Source of the DNA: Oceanobacillus oncorhynchi
GTDB lineage: Bacteria; Bacillota; Bacilli; Bacillales; Amphibacillaceae
Assembly (NCBI RefSeq): GCF_000821065.1
Contig: NZ_CDGG01000001.1
Location: 4,464,001-4,528,000 of the forward strand
DNA length: 64,000 bases
Reading direction: 5' to 3'
The position numbers were made by a program, and so were the translations under genes. The notes under the pieces were generated by a model that had not been told where the DNA came from, ran no database searches, and was given only the letters and a program-made list of their open reading frames with translations. Positions 34,754 to 43,778 of the stretch are shown in pieces (position 1 is the stretch's first letter; each line of letters opens with the position of its first letter).

Positions 34754-36565
34754 TTATTTTTCCAGCAATGCTTCCATCTCTGTCAATTTTTCTTCAAAAA
34801 CATCCAGTGCATCTAAAATAGCTTGTTTCTGCGTCATATCCACGCCAGCTTTTTTCAATACATCAATAGGGTCCTCGCTGCTGCCGGATTGCAGGAAGCC
34901 TAAATAGCGGTCGACAGCGCCTTCTTCCCCATCTAAAATCTGCTTTGACAGCGCCGTTGCTGCAGAATAGCCTGTAGCATATTGATATACATAATAATTC
35001 ATATAAAAGTGAGGAATTCGCGCCCATTCTAAGCCAATTTTTTCATCACTTACAACGTCTTCTCCATAATACTTTTTATTTAAATCATAATACACCTCTG
35101 TCAGCTTATCAGCAGTTAACGCCTCTCCATTTTGAGCCAGCACATGAATATCATGCTCGAATTCAGCAAACATGGTTTGGCGGAATACGGTTCCGCGGAA
35201 ACCTTCTAAAAAGTGGTTTAATATATAAAGCTTTTCCTTTTCGTCATCCAGATGCTCTAATAAATAATCGTTTAATAGTGCTTCATTTGTAGTCGACGCC
35301 ACTTCTGCTACAAAGATGGAATAGTTTCCATAACGGAACGGCTGATATTTTCTCGAATAATAGCTGTGCACAGAATGTCCCAATTCATGAGCCAGCGTAA
35401 AAGTATTATTCACATCATCCTGCCAGTTCAAAAGAATATATGGATTTGTTCCATATGTCCCTGACGAGTAGGCGCCGCTTCTTTTTCCTTTATTTTCTTC
35501 TACATCGATCCAGCGCTCGCTAAAGGCTTCCTCTAGAATACCGGCGTATTCTTTCCCTAATGGCTTTAAGCCTTCCAGGACGTATTTTTTAGCTTCTTCA
35601 TACGTAACAGGCATTTTCACATCTTTTACGAGCGGTGTATATAAATCGTACATATGCAGTTCATCGACACCGAGAATTTTCTTTCTTAATTTGGCATAGC
35701 GATGCAATAAAGGTAATTTTTCATTCACTGCCTCAACTAAATTATCATATACCTCCTCAGGTATATGGTTATTATCTAGAGCAGCCTGACGTGCACTTTC
35801 ATAATTCCGGACTTTCGCATTAAAATTATGTGATTTCACCTCTCCGCTTAATGTAGAGGCAAATGTATTTTTAAATGAACCGTACGTGTCATACATCGCA
35901 TTAAAAGCTTGTTCGCGCACATTCCGGTCCGATGATTCCATAAATGTAGAGTATCTGCCGTGCGTCAGCTCAACTTCTTCCCCATCCGCATTTGTGATGG
36001 ACGGGAAGGTTAAATCGGCATTATTCAGCATACCGAATGTTTGTGAAATGGCTCCGATCGGTTCATCTGCCTCTGCAAGCAATATCTCTTCCTTCTCGCT
36101 TAATATATGCGGACGGCTGTGATTTATATCATCTAATACTTTTTTATAAACCTGAAGTTCTTTGTTCTCTTCTATAAACTGCTTGAGCTTTTCTTCCGGT
36201 ATTTCTAAAATCTCCGGTACAAGAAAGCTAAATTGGCTGGATGCAGTCGTCAGCAGATTTTCTGCCTGCGCATTTAACCCTTGGTAAAAGGAATTCGTCG
36301 TATCCTGGTCCGTGCGTAAATGACCATAAACATACAACTTACCTAGACGCTCTGACAGTTCATCCTGAACCTGTAATGCTTCTAATAACGTATCTGCGGA
36401 AGTCCCTAATTTCCCTTTATACGCTGCCAATTTTGAAATATCATTTTTTAAGCTTTGAAATTCTTCTTTCCATTGTTCATCCGTCTCAAAAATATCTTCT
36501 AAACGCCACGTAGACTCTTCTGGTATTTCATCACGCTTTGGTAATTGTTTTGCTGCTTTTGCCAT
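34754..36565 (-). CDS. pepF: Oligoendopeptidase F
   Basis: M3-family zinc peptidase cutting small peptides in the cytoplasm. 603 residues, the normal length. The zinc site HELGH lies in TLAHELGHSVHSYYS, with the third ligand Glu about 25 residues later (VAEVASTTNEALL). Start ATG 36565 is preceded by GGGAGG; 43 in-frame codons upstream are not supported and overlap the end of coiA. Order coiA-pepF on one strand follows B. subtilis (yjbF-yjbG). Confidence 0.95.
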   Translation of the reverse strand: MAKAAKQLPKRDEIPEESTWRLEDIFETDEQWKEEFQSLKNDISKLAAYKGKLGTSADTLLEALQVQDELSERLGKLYVYGHLRTDQDTTNSFYQGLNAQAENLLTTASSQFSFLVPEILEIPEEKLKQFIEENKELQVYKKVLDDINHSRPHILSEKEEILLAEADEPIGAISQTFGMLNNADLTFPSITNADGEEVELTHGRYSTFMESSDRNVREQAFNAMYDTYGSFKNTFASTLSGEVKSHNFNAKVRNYESARQAALDNNHIPEEVYDNLVEAVNEKLPLLHRYAKLRKKILGVDELHMYDLYTPLVKDVKMPVTYEEAKKYVLEGLKPLGKEYAGILEEAFSERWIDVEENKGKRSGAYSSGTYGTNPYILLNWQDDVNNTFTLAHELGHSVHSYYSRKYQPFRYGNYSIFVAEVASTTNEALLNDYLLEHLDDEKEKLYILNHFLEGFRGTVFRQTMFAEFEHDIHVLAQNGEALTADKLTEVYYDLNKKYYGEDVVSDEKIGLEWARIPHFYMNYYVYQYATGYSAATALSKQILDGEEGAVDRYLGFLQSGSSEDPIDVLKKAGVDMTQKQAILDALDVFEEKLTEMEALLEK

Positions 36566-36662
36566 ACGATTATTGCCTCCCTTTTTACAATTCAACAGTA
36601 CTTTCTGTTTCCAACAACTCTTCCGATGTAAATGTATTAAAGCCATACTGTTTTTATTCTTC

Positions 36663-37859
36663 TTATTTAGTATAACGAAATAAGGGCGAATCATGCTCGT
36701 ATTTTGCTTTTTTTTCTGTAAAAAATGGATAAAAAAAGGACTGATCTCCCTGAGCTGCCTGCTCCAGCGAAGAATAACAAATAATTTCTTTCTTAGTCCG
36801 CAGAATGGAGGAGGATTGTATGTCTATATATCCGGCACGTTGGATTAACTGAAGGTAATAACTCAATGCATTGGAAAAATCGAAGGTGCCTTTGCCGTAG
36901 AAGGAATAAAGTATTTTCTTTACCCGGCCGATATCTGTCCGCTCCCCTGCTTTTAAATCAGCTAACCAAGTGACATACAGCTCTGTTTGCCACTTATAAA
37001 ACGGAACAGGCACAGCAGCGTAATAAGGAATCGGTATAAAACAGATACTTGGAAGATGCTGAAACAGGTATCCTTTACTGTATAGCCACCTCCGCAGCTG
37101 ATAGACAGATCCATAAGCTCCCTCCACTTTTATACGGAGACGTTGTACTTCTTTTAACCAGACCTCCGGAAACTTGCCGGGATTCTTTTCTTTGTGAAAG
37201 AGATGTTTAAAATGCAGCTTATGAAGCGGGTAGATAAACTGTTTAGCAAAAAGCTTAGAGGTTTGTAGAGGATGTAAATGATGAAGAACAGCCATTTCTG
37301 ATAGAAACGGGTCGTAAAAAAACAATTGCGGATAATCCTTTTGCGGAGAAGAATGAATAAACGTATCTAAAAAATGATTTGTTTGAAAAGTGCAGGCTCC
37401 TTTCCGTTTTAAATATTTCGCTCCGAGAATCCACATGGATTCGATTCCGATTGATTTGTAGCCCTGAATCCTGCTTAAGATTTCTTTCCGCGAGATTCTT
37501 GAACATTGAAACTCAACTGCTATTTTCTTTTGGCCAATACAAATAAAAATATCAGCGCTTTGAGAAATTTCAGGAAAATATACTTCTAAATCTGCTCGCA
37601 TATTAAATCGTGTCAGCCACTGAAATAATTGCAGCTTCCCTCTTGCATGATAAGCTCCTTCTCCTCCCGAAAAAAGACATGCTGTCTGAGGTAAATGGGA
37701 AAAATGGGGCACCACCCTTTCTCCCGACCGGATAATCACTCTTTCTTCACAGACAGGACAATAAAAGATATTTTTGTTCTCTTTCCAAACAGCAATCTCT
37801 CTTTGCGAATGACGAAATAGCAGAATAGACTCTCCCGTTTTACTCATTGCTCGCTGCAA
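36663..37859 (-). CDS. coiA: Competence protein CoiA
   Basis: Competence-associated nuclease-like protein, made under ComK in B. subtilis and involved in recombination of incoming DNA. 398 residues with an N-terminal zinc-ribbon-like CPVCEERV (about 34-41), PHFSH, then HARGKLQLFQWL and the PD-(D/E)XK-like core DIFICIGQKKIAVEFQCS (about 108-125). The TTG start at 37859 is chosen because AGGAGGTGATAAAGC lies at proper distance, while the ATG four codons later is too far from it. Confidence 0.88.
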   Translation of the reverse strand: MQRAMSKTGESILLFRHSQREIAVWKENKNIFYCPVCEERVIIRSGERVVPHFSHLPQTACLFSGGEGAYHARGKLQLFQWLTRFNMRADLEVYFPEISQSADIFICIGQKKIAVEFQCSRISRKEILSRIQGYKSIGIESMWILGAKYLKRKGACTFQTNHFLDTFIHSSPQKDYPQLFFYDPFLSEMAVLHHLHPLQTSKLFAKQFIYPLHKLHFKHLFHKEKNPGKFPEVWLKEVQRLRIKVEGAYGSVYQLRRWLYSKGYLFQHLPSICFIPIPYYAAVPVPFYKWQTELYVTWLADLKAGERTDIGRVKKILYSFYGKGTFDFSNALSYYLQLIQRAGYIDIQSSSILRTKKEIICYSSLEQAAQGDQSFFYPFFTEKKAKYEHDSPLFRYTK

Positions 37860-37990
37860 GCTTTATCACCTCCTATACATATATTATTTCGACAGCGTTT
37901 CTGCTTTTCCTGCTTTTTTCTGCTGCTGCATTTTTTCAAACAAATGACTGAATTTGAACACCGCTCCATTGTAACGGCAAAAAAAACATC

Positions 37991-38037
37991 AAAAAAACCT
38001 ACAACAAATCGCAGCAAATGATTTCTTGTAGGTTTTA
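37991..38037 (-). terminator. mecA terminator
   Basis: AAACCTACAA / TTGTAGGTTT hairpin directly after the mecA stop with a T-run on the minus strand; it separates mecA from coiA. Confidence 0.8.
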
Positions 38038-38039
38038 TA

Positions 38040-38732
38040 TCAGACATCCTTTGGAAAATAGGTACGAACCTGCTCAAATGCATTGTTTTCCATCAACCTC
38101 TTACCGTATTCTTCCAAAAGATGAATAGAAAGGGATGAATCTGATGCGTATTCCAGCACTTGGCTGATGACGTCTTCCTGACGATGTTCATCTAATACAT
38201 CATAAGAAAATTCCATATATAAATAGTAGTTATCTTTATAGGAATATAACGTCTCTTCTCCAAAATCACTTACATCCTGCAGCTGGTGACTAAGCTGAAT
38301 CAGATTCTCAAACTCATCAAATTCAACAATAATCCACAAATTCTCTTCCATCAGTTCGTCATTCTTTTCATCTTCGTCTTCTTTTTTATTGTCTCCAAAC
38401 TTCTCTTCTAAAATATTGTCCAGCTGATCATCTACTGGTAAATCAATATTCCCATCCTCGGTTTCCAGCTCTAAATGTTCACCATTTTTAGAGACCTTCG
38501 CTTTCGTAACAACAATTTCAAGACCTTTTTCCATCGCTTGAACTTGTATCCAAAGCGGTCCTTCCGGATTGAAATCCTCACGATAGTTGACTTCATCCAT
38601 CATCTGCCAGAACAATTGCTCACTTCTTTCCCGATTGTACCAGATTTCTTCTTTTTCAAAACCTAATTCCTCTATATCAACATAAGAAATATAAAATTTA
38701 ATCGTATTTTCATTAATTCTTTCTATCTCCAC
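38040..38732 (-). CDS. mecA: Adaptor protein MecA
   Basis: Adaptor that delivers ComK and other substrates to ClpCP and controls competence. The 230 residues have the N-terminal substrate-binding domain (MEIERINENTIKFYISYVDI, then LFWQMMDEVNYREDF), an acidic linker (about 110-130) and the ClpC-binding C-terminal domain (WIIVEFDEFENLIQLSHQL). With spx and spxH nearby it makes a cluster of regulated-proteolysis genes. The ATG is preceded by GGGGGAG. Confidence 0.93.
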   Translation of the reverse strand: MEIERINENTIKFYISYVDIEELGFEKEEIWYNRERSEQLFWQMMDEVNYREDFNPEGPLWIQVQAMEKGLEIVVTKAKVSKNGEHLELETEDGNIDLPVDDQLDNILEEKFGDNKKEDEDEKNDELMEENLWIIVEFDEFENLIQLSHQLQDVSDFGEETLYSYKDNYYLYMEFSYDVLDEHRQEDVISQVLEYASDSSLSIHLLEEYGKRLMENNAFEQVRTYFPKDV

Positions 38733-39112
38733 AGTAAGCTCCCCCTTCTCATTAAGATAGAATCATCTCCTGCACCTTTATTCTAAACGGATACCTGAGC
38801 CGACAGCATATAATTAACGTCTCTATAATAGATGTACCCAAATCAATGTAATCCTAATCATAATCCTTATTTATCACATTGTATGCAAAAATGCAATCCA
38901 CAAGAAATGAATACGCCCAGTTCCTGTCACTTTTCTGAAAAAACAGATGAGCATCCCTATTAAATACGAATATAGCTATACATTTTATTTAGTTAGTTAT
39001 TTTAACGTATTTCACGTGTTTTGTCATTTATCAGAGCTTATTTGATTTTCACCATTTTTACCCATAAAGAAAGGCGCAGACATCATCTGCACCTTAACTG
39101 ACTTATTTATTA
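38733..39112. other. Intergenic region between spx and mecA
   Basis: 380 AT-rich bases. A weak hairpin (GCAGACATCATCTGC, about 39075-39090) after the spx stop may be its terminator. The rest presumably holds the mecA promoter. No small gene was found; B. subtilis has yjbE near here and I see none. Confidence 0.5.
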
Positions 39113-39508
39113 TTAATTAACCATTCGTTGTGCTTCACGTAATTGGAAGGTTCTAACGGTCCGCGGTAAGAAACGGCGAATCTCATCTTCGTTATAACCA
39201 ACCTGCAGTCGTTTTTCATCTAAAATTATAGGGCGACGCAATAAACCAGGATTATCCTGTATTAAATTAAATAAATCTTTCATCGGCAGCTGGTCAATAT
39301 TAACATTCAGCTTTTGAAAAACCTTCGATCTTGTAGAAATAATCTCATCTGTTCCATCCTCAGTCATACGCAATATTTCTTTAATCTCATCAAGAGATAA
39401 AGGTTCAGAAAAGATATTACGTTCTGTAAAAGGAATATTATGCTCTTCCAGCCATGCTTTTGCTTTTCTACATGAAGTACAGCTTGGTGAGGTATAAAGT
39501 GTTACCAT
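39113..39508 (-). CDS. spx: Redox-sensing transcriptional regulator Spx
   Basis: Binds the alpha subunit of RNA polymerase and switches on the disulfide-stress response. 131 residues; the redox switch CxxC is C10/C13 ([10 protein letters not shown]), Arg and Gly of the RNA polymerase contact region follow (LVIL-type [12 protein letters not shown] at the C-terminus). The family also includes ArsC-like reductases, but length and sequence are Spx. Degraded through SpxH, encoded 5 kb away. Confidence 0.96.
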   Translation of the reverse strand: MVTLYTSPSCTSCRKAKAWLEEHNIPFTERNIFSEPLSLDEIKEILRMTEDGTDEIISTRSKVFQKLNVNIDQLPMKDLFNLIQDNPGLLRRPIILDEKRLQVGYNEDEIRRFLPRTVRTFQLREAQRMVN

Positions 39509-39846
39509 AAAACTTCACTCCTCAATCTAATTTATATTTTCAACATCCACCTAAACTTTATTAAATAATAATAAGTATAATCTGTTCATATGTACTTATT
39601 ATACACCAAATATCTAATAAAAGGTAGGGGGTGCGATAAAATCATTTATTTAAATTCTCTTACCGCTTCTCACATAGTTTTAAGATTCCCTCATCTAATT
39701 GATAATAAACCTTTAAACCACATAAATTTTATTTACCCGATATAAAATTTATAATTCTGCCTGCACTATAAATTATTCCACTTATTATGACGGGATAAAC
39801 GTCTTTTTTCCTGAAAGCGTTTTAGTCAAAATGTTCTAAAAAAAGC
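39509..39846. other. Intergenic region upstream of spx and of the PII gene
   Basis: About 340 AT-rich bases. No gene or clear RNA. It is expected to contain spx promoters, but none is convincing by eye. Confidence 0.45.
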
Positions 39847-39875
39847 TTGCTATTTTAATAAATACATAATATGAT
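39847..39875 (+). promoter_or_regulatory. Putative sigma-A promoter of the PII-amt operon
   Basis: TTGCTA at 39847-39852, 17 bases, TATGAT at 39870-39875. The start site would be near 39882, just upstream of the GlnR/TnrA-like box. Confidence 0.5.
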
Positions 39876-39893
39876 ATTAAACATAACTTTATA

Positions 39894-39910
39894 TGTTATA
39901 TTTCCTAACA
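39894..39910 (+). promoter_or_regulatory. GlnR/TnrA-type operator
   Basis: TGTTATATTTCCTAACA is a perfect match to TGTNA-N7-TNACA, the nitrogen-control box of Bacillus. It lies 24 bases before the PII start codon. The sequence AACATAACTTT is repeated on both sides (39880 and 39907). Confidence 0.75.
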
Positions 39911-39934
39911 TAACTTTAAAAGGAGGAATCCTCA

Positions 39935-40276
39935 TTGAAAAAGGTGGAAGCAATTATACGCCCAGAGAAGTTTCAGGATTTACGAGAAAAACTGTCAGCA
40001 ATCGGTTTTGACGGCCTGACCGTGACAGAAGTAGCCGGGACCGGCAAGCAAAAAGGCAAAATTGGTGTATATCGCTCTACAGAGTTCGAAGTCACCTTAC
40101 TATCTAAGTTAAAGGTGGAATTAGTTGTTTCCGAAGAACGAGTCGATGATATAGTCGGCCATATTATCGACGCTTGTAAAACCGGACAAATTGGAGACGG
40201 GAAGATTTTCATCTCCCCAATCGAGCAGGTAATCCGCATAAGAACAGGAGAAAGCGGGACAAAAGCAATTTATTAA
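39935..40276 (+). CDS. glnK: PII nitrogen regulatory protein (GlnK/NrgB)
   Basis: Trimeric signal protein that senses 2-oxoglutarate and ATP/ADP and controls the ammonium transporter. 113 residues with a T-loop around TGKQKGKIGVYRSTEFEV (37-54, tyrosine at the usual position) and the C-terminal GDGKIFISPIEQVIRIRTGE signature (about 88-107). Starts with TTG at 39935 behind AGGAGG. Eighteen bases before the transporter gene, the standard glnK-amtB pair (order reversed from B. subtilis nrgA-nrgB). Confidence 0.95.
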   Translation: MKKVEAIIRPEKFQDLREKLSAIGFDGLTVTEVAGTGKQKGKIGVYRSTEFEVTLLSKLKVELVVSEERVDDIVGHIIDACKTGQIGDGKIFISPIEQVIRIRTGESGTKAIY

Positions 40277-40294
40277 CAGACAGGAGGAAATCAT

Positions 40295-41662
40295 ATGTTT
40301 AAGAAATCATTTACATTAGCTATCGTATTATTTTTAATAACAACACCCGCATACGCTCAAACACCGACTGTAGAATCATTAGAGCTTTCCATCAATCTTG
40401 TATGGGTGATGCTTGGCGCCTTTTTAGTTTTCTTTATGCACGCAGGGTTCGCTATGGTGGAATCCGGCTTTACCCGTTCAAAAAATACATTAAATATCTT
40501 AATGAAAAATTTTTTAACCATCTGTATTGCCGCTATTCTATTTTTCGCAGCCGGGTACGGGATTATGTTCGGTTCTTCCGCAGGAACTATTATTGGAACA
40601 AATGGTTTCTTTCTAACTGATGTGGAAGATATTGGTTTCTTCGTATTTCAGGCTATGTTTGTCGCAACATGCGCAACAATTATGTCAGGAGCAGTAGCAG
40701 AACGAATTAAATTAGGGAGCTATATCCTTATTGTTATTGCCATGACCACTTTTATTTACCCTGTAGTCGGACACTGGATCTGGCAGGGAGATGGCTGGTT
40801 AACAGCTCTTGGCTTTAGTGATTTCGCCGGATCTACAGTTGTTCACTTAACCGGAGCTTCTGGAGCACTTATGGTTATTTCCATTCTTGGTCCAAGGATC
40901 GGAAAATACAATGGCAAGAAAGTTAATGTTATCCCTGGACATAATTTACCTCTCGGAGCACTCGGCGTGTTTATCTTATGGTTAGGATGGTTTGGTTTCA
41001 ACGGCGGCAGTACACTAGCGGCTGATCCATCGCTTGTCCCCTATGTTATCGGAACAACCTTGCTATCCACCTCTGCTGCGTTAGTATCTTCCTCCTTCTA
41101 CACAAAATTACGATTTAAAAAAATGGATGCATCCTTATCCATGAATGGGGTTTTAGGCGGTTTAGTAGGTATAACTGCCGGCGCAGCAGAAATTTCCTTA
41201 GGCGGCTCTATTCTCGTCGGGCTGGTTTCCGGTATTTTACTAGTAGAAGCCATCCGCTTTATCGATACAAAACTGCGGTTAGACGACCCTGTAGGAGCAA
41301 TTGCAGTTCATGGCATCTGCGGAATTTGGGGTACATTAGCTATTGGATTCTTCTCGATTGATACCGGATTATTTTACGGAAATGGTTTCAGTCAGTTAGG
41401 AATTCAAGCAATCGGCGTTTCAGCAGTAATCATTTGGGTTTCTGCCACAATTGGAGGATTCACTTATGTATTAAATAAAATCTCACCCATTCGCGTATCT
41501 GCTGCAGAAGAAAAAGCCGGACTGGACTTCTCAGAACATGGTTCCAGCGCCTATCATTTTAAAGACAGTTATTTAGAAGGAACTTCAAGCCCGAAGGCAC
41601 CAATTGGTCTGGCAGAACGTTTAAACCAAAAAACACCTGTTGAAAACCCGACAAAATCTTAA
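40295..41662 (+). CDS. amtB: Ammonium transporter Amt
   Basis: Trimeric ammonium channel in the cell membrane. 455 residues with a typical N-terminal signal segment (LAIVLFLITTPAYA), eleven transmembrane segments, and the Amt signature region FAMVESGFTRSKN and DFAGSTVVHLTGASGAL with the first pore His (VVHLTGA), plus the second near AVHGICG. Pairs with the PII gene upstream. The C-terminal tail is soluble and may bind PII. Confidence 0.95.
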   Translation: MFKKSFTLAIVLFLITTPAYAQTPTVESLELSINLVWVMLGAFLVFFMHAGFAMVESGFTRSKNTLNILMKNFLTICIAAILFFAAGYGIMFGSSAGTIIGTNGFFLTDVEDIGFFVFQAMFVATCATIMSGAVAERIKLGSYILIVIAMTTFIYPVVGHWIWQGDGWLTALGFSDFAGSTVVHLTGASGALMVISILGPRIGKYNGKKVNVIPGHNLPLGALGVFILWLGWFGFNGGSTLAADPSLVPYVIGTTLLSTSAALVSSSFYTKLRFKKMDASLSMNGVLGGLVGITAGAAEISLGGSILVGLVSGILLVEAIRFIDTKLRLDDPVGAIAVHGICGIWGTLAIGFFSIDTGLFYGNGFSQLGIQAIGVSAVIIWVSATIGGFTYVLNKISPIRVSAAEEKAGLDFSEHGSSAYHFKDSYLEGTSSPKAPIGLAERLNQKTPVENPTKS

Positions 41663-41680
41663 TAATCCTTTTCTAAACTT

Positions 41681-41723
41681 AAAAACACTGCAGAGGAAAT
41701 ACTTCACTCCTGCAGTGTTTTTA
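41681..41723. terminator. Terminator after amtB
   Basis: AAAAACACTGCAG / CTGCAGTGTTTTT, bidirectional, shared with yjbC. Confidence 0.85.
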
Positions 41724-41745
41724 AGCTTTCATTAAAGAATCGCCT

Positions 41746-42342
41746 TTAATTCGATTCTTTCCGTTTTTGCATACCTTCTAAAAGGTTATCCGATTTTTCA
41801 TCTTCATTATAACGCAATACTTCATCTGAAGGCTGATATTTTTTTCCATAAATCTCTTTGTCCTTGTATGTATGAATATCTTCATACATTTTTTTCATCT
41901 GACTATAAATAACTTCCTCTGAATCACCCTGAGGAGACCAATATAAGATTTCCATCGGTGTTTCTTCATCCGTTGCCAGTGATTTGCGGTTATATCCAAT
42001 CGCTCTTGCATGACGAAAACCTTCACGGGAATAAAACTTTAATCTTTTTTCCGAGTCGGTATCATCATAATTAATCGGTTCTACTTCCAGAATAATCGCC
42101 TTATTTTTTTCTTTCAGCTTGTCTATCAGCTGATGACCAATCCCCTGCCCTCTAGTATTCGATGATACCCAGAGATAATCAATAAAAAGAAATGTATCGA
42201 ATTCCGCATACATCAATACATGTTTTGGACTCTCATCTTTAAAATAGACATCGCCCTTTTCCGCCAGTAAAAGCTCCATATGCTTTTTAGATTTCATCTC
42301 TTCTACCGGAAAATAATCGTTCAGCTTTTCATACCAATTCAT
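41746..42342 (-). CDS. yjbC: GNAT-family acetyltransferase YjbC
   Basis: 198 residues with an acetyl-CoA loop RGQGIGHQLI (about 64-73) and a long C-terminal extension (from about 130) containing the YjbC-like block NYDDTDSEKRLKFYSREGF upstream. In B. subtilis yjbC is directly before spx; here the PII-amt operon lies between them, a local rearrangement. Acceptor unknown. Confidence 0.85.
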   Translation of the reverse strand: MNWYEKLNDYFPVEEMKSKKHMELLLAEKGDVYFKDESPKHVLMYAEFDTFLFIDYLWVSSNTRGQGIGHQLIDKLKEKNKAIILEVEPINYDDTDSEKRLKFYSREGFRHARAIGYNRKSLATDEETPMEILYWSPQGDSEEVIYSQMKKMYEDIHTYKDKEIYGKKYQPSDEVLRYNEDEKSDNLLEGMQKRKESN

Positions 42343-42733
42343 TCAGGTTGCTCCTTTTCGATTATTATCGTTTCATTATAACCGATTTCATTTTAATTGT
42401 GAAATGATAGCAGGAATCCATAATTTCCTTTCTTAACACGACAAGGTTTTGCTGATTTTAGAAAAGCAATCAAAATAAAGCACTTCTCTGTTTATGGTTC
42501 CTTCTTTTCATACTAATTTCAGATTGCTATAAAATGAAACTTCATTCAGCGGGAGTTTTACAGGCGGTTCTCCGCGATAAAAAAAGAGCAGCCTTCAATC
42601 TTTCACAGGCCGCTGAAAAAAGCCCGGTAAAAACAAGCCGTCCAATAACTTTCTTTTGGACTGCGTGATTTTTACCTGCTTTTTTAAGTTCCCTCTTCCA
42701 GATGAAAACTGCTTCCTGATTGATTTCGATGGT
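42343..42733. other. Intergenic region upstream of yjbC, with repeat
   Basis: Holds the yjbC promoter side (42343-42480), the short hairpin repeat at 42531-42580 and the region after larE. An open frame on the minus strand (42595-42786) overlaps larE and lacks an SD. Confidence 0.5.
42531..42580. repeat. Short hairpin repeat, copy A
   Basis: AAACTTCATTCAGCGGGAG then TTTTACAGGCGGTTCTCCGC and GATAAA. GCGG-GAG pairs with CTCCGC. Other copies at 49721, 50028, 54021, and a weak one at 6876. Confidence 0.7.
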
Positions 42734-43573
42734 TTAAGCGTGCGCTGACAGTTTTGTTTCCCATTGATCCTGCTCGATAACTTCATTCATGCTTCCTGTA
42801 CGGTAGCCAAGCAAATCGACGGATACATAATCAAACCCAAAGCTGACCAGCTTATTTTGGATTTCTTCCTTTTCATCAAGTAATTCCAATATTTTGTCTC
42901 CAGCTACTTCGATACGCGCTACATTATCATGATAGCGCACACGCACCTCTTCAAAACCAAGCCCTTTTAAATACAATTCAGCTTGATCGACTTGCTGAAC
43001 GATTTGTTTGTTTAGCTTCGTACCATAAGGAAAACGAGAAGCCAGGCTGCAGGATGCCACTTTATCCCAAACAGGAAGCTTCAATTCCTTCGCAAGTGCG
43101 CGAACTTCTGTTTTATAAAAGTCTGCTTCCTGCAGCACACTGCGGATACCTTCCTCTGTTCTTGCTTTTAATCCCGGACGAAAATCCGCTTCATCATCCA
43201 TAATCATGCCATCTAAAACGTACGAATAACCCATTTCTTCAGCCAGTTTATTCAGATGTGTGTAAAGCAGTTTTTTACTGAAATACCAGCTCTCCGGATT
43301 ATTTGCTATAATATCTGGATTTTCCAGTTCTTTCATTTCTGTTTGATGCACACGGACCCCCAGATTTTCAGCTAATTGTACACTGGCTTCAAATTCAGAG
43401 TCGCGAAAAAGCTCAGAGTTTACAACCACGGCTAATACATTGTCCCCAAGCTCTTCCTGCGCCCGCTTCAATACAACTGCACTATCTACTCCGCCAGAAA
43501 AGGCAACCATTACGCGGCCCATACCCTTCAAAATATTGCCTAAGTGTTTATTTTTTTCTTGCAGATTATTCAT
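42734..43573 (-). CDS. larE: LarE, sacrificial sulfur transferase for nickel-pincer cofactor
   Basis: Adds sulfur to the pyridinium bis-carboxylate precursor of the nickel-pincer nucleotide. 279 residues; PP-loop SGGVDS at 26-31 for adenylation, and Cys175 in VASCSLASRFPYG, next to the position of the sacrificial Cys176 of L. plantarum LarE. Start ATG 43573 (GTG 43585 overlaps the SD GGGGAG). It follows the LarA homologue in the same direction. LarB and LarC, which make the precursor and insert nickel, are not in the window. Confidence 0.88.
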   Translation of the reverse strand: MNNLQEKNKHLGNILKGMGRVMVAFSGGVDSAVVLKRAQEELGDNVLAVVVNSELFRDSEFEASVQLAENLGVRVHQTEMKELENPDIIANNPESWYFSKKLLYTHLNKLAEEMGYSYVLDGMIMDDEADFRPGLKARTEEGIRSVLQEADFYKTEVRALAKELKLPVWDKVASCSLASRFPYGTKLNKQIVQQVDQAELYLKGLGFEEVRVRYHDNVARIEVAGDKILELLDEKEEIQNKLVSFGFDYVSVDLLGYRTGSMNEVIEQDQWETKLSAHA

Positions 43574-43778
43574 TTTTACATACACTCCCCAACAAGCAAT
43601 TTATTGTTACTGATTCCATCTCAGCATCTTAAACTTCTATTAAAATGTTTTAAATAAACTTCTTTTTGATTATAGGCGACAAATAATTTCTTCTTCTTTT
43701 CCACTTTCATTTTAACATAGCCAACTCGTCCATTCACAATGATTAAAATAAATGAAGTAACCTAACTTGCCTTTCTAT

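Noticed and set aside
37844..38083. 79-codon minus-strand frame between mecA and coiA
   Set aside because: Spans the mecA terminator and overlaps both genes; no SD.
42595..42786. 63-codon minus-strand frame next to larE
   Set aside because: Overlaps the larE end in another frame and lacks an SD.
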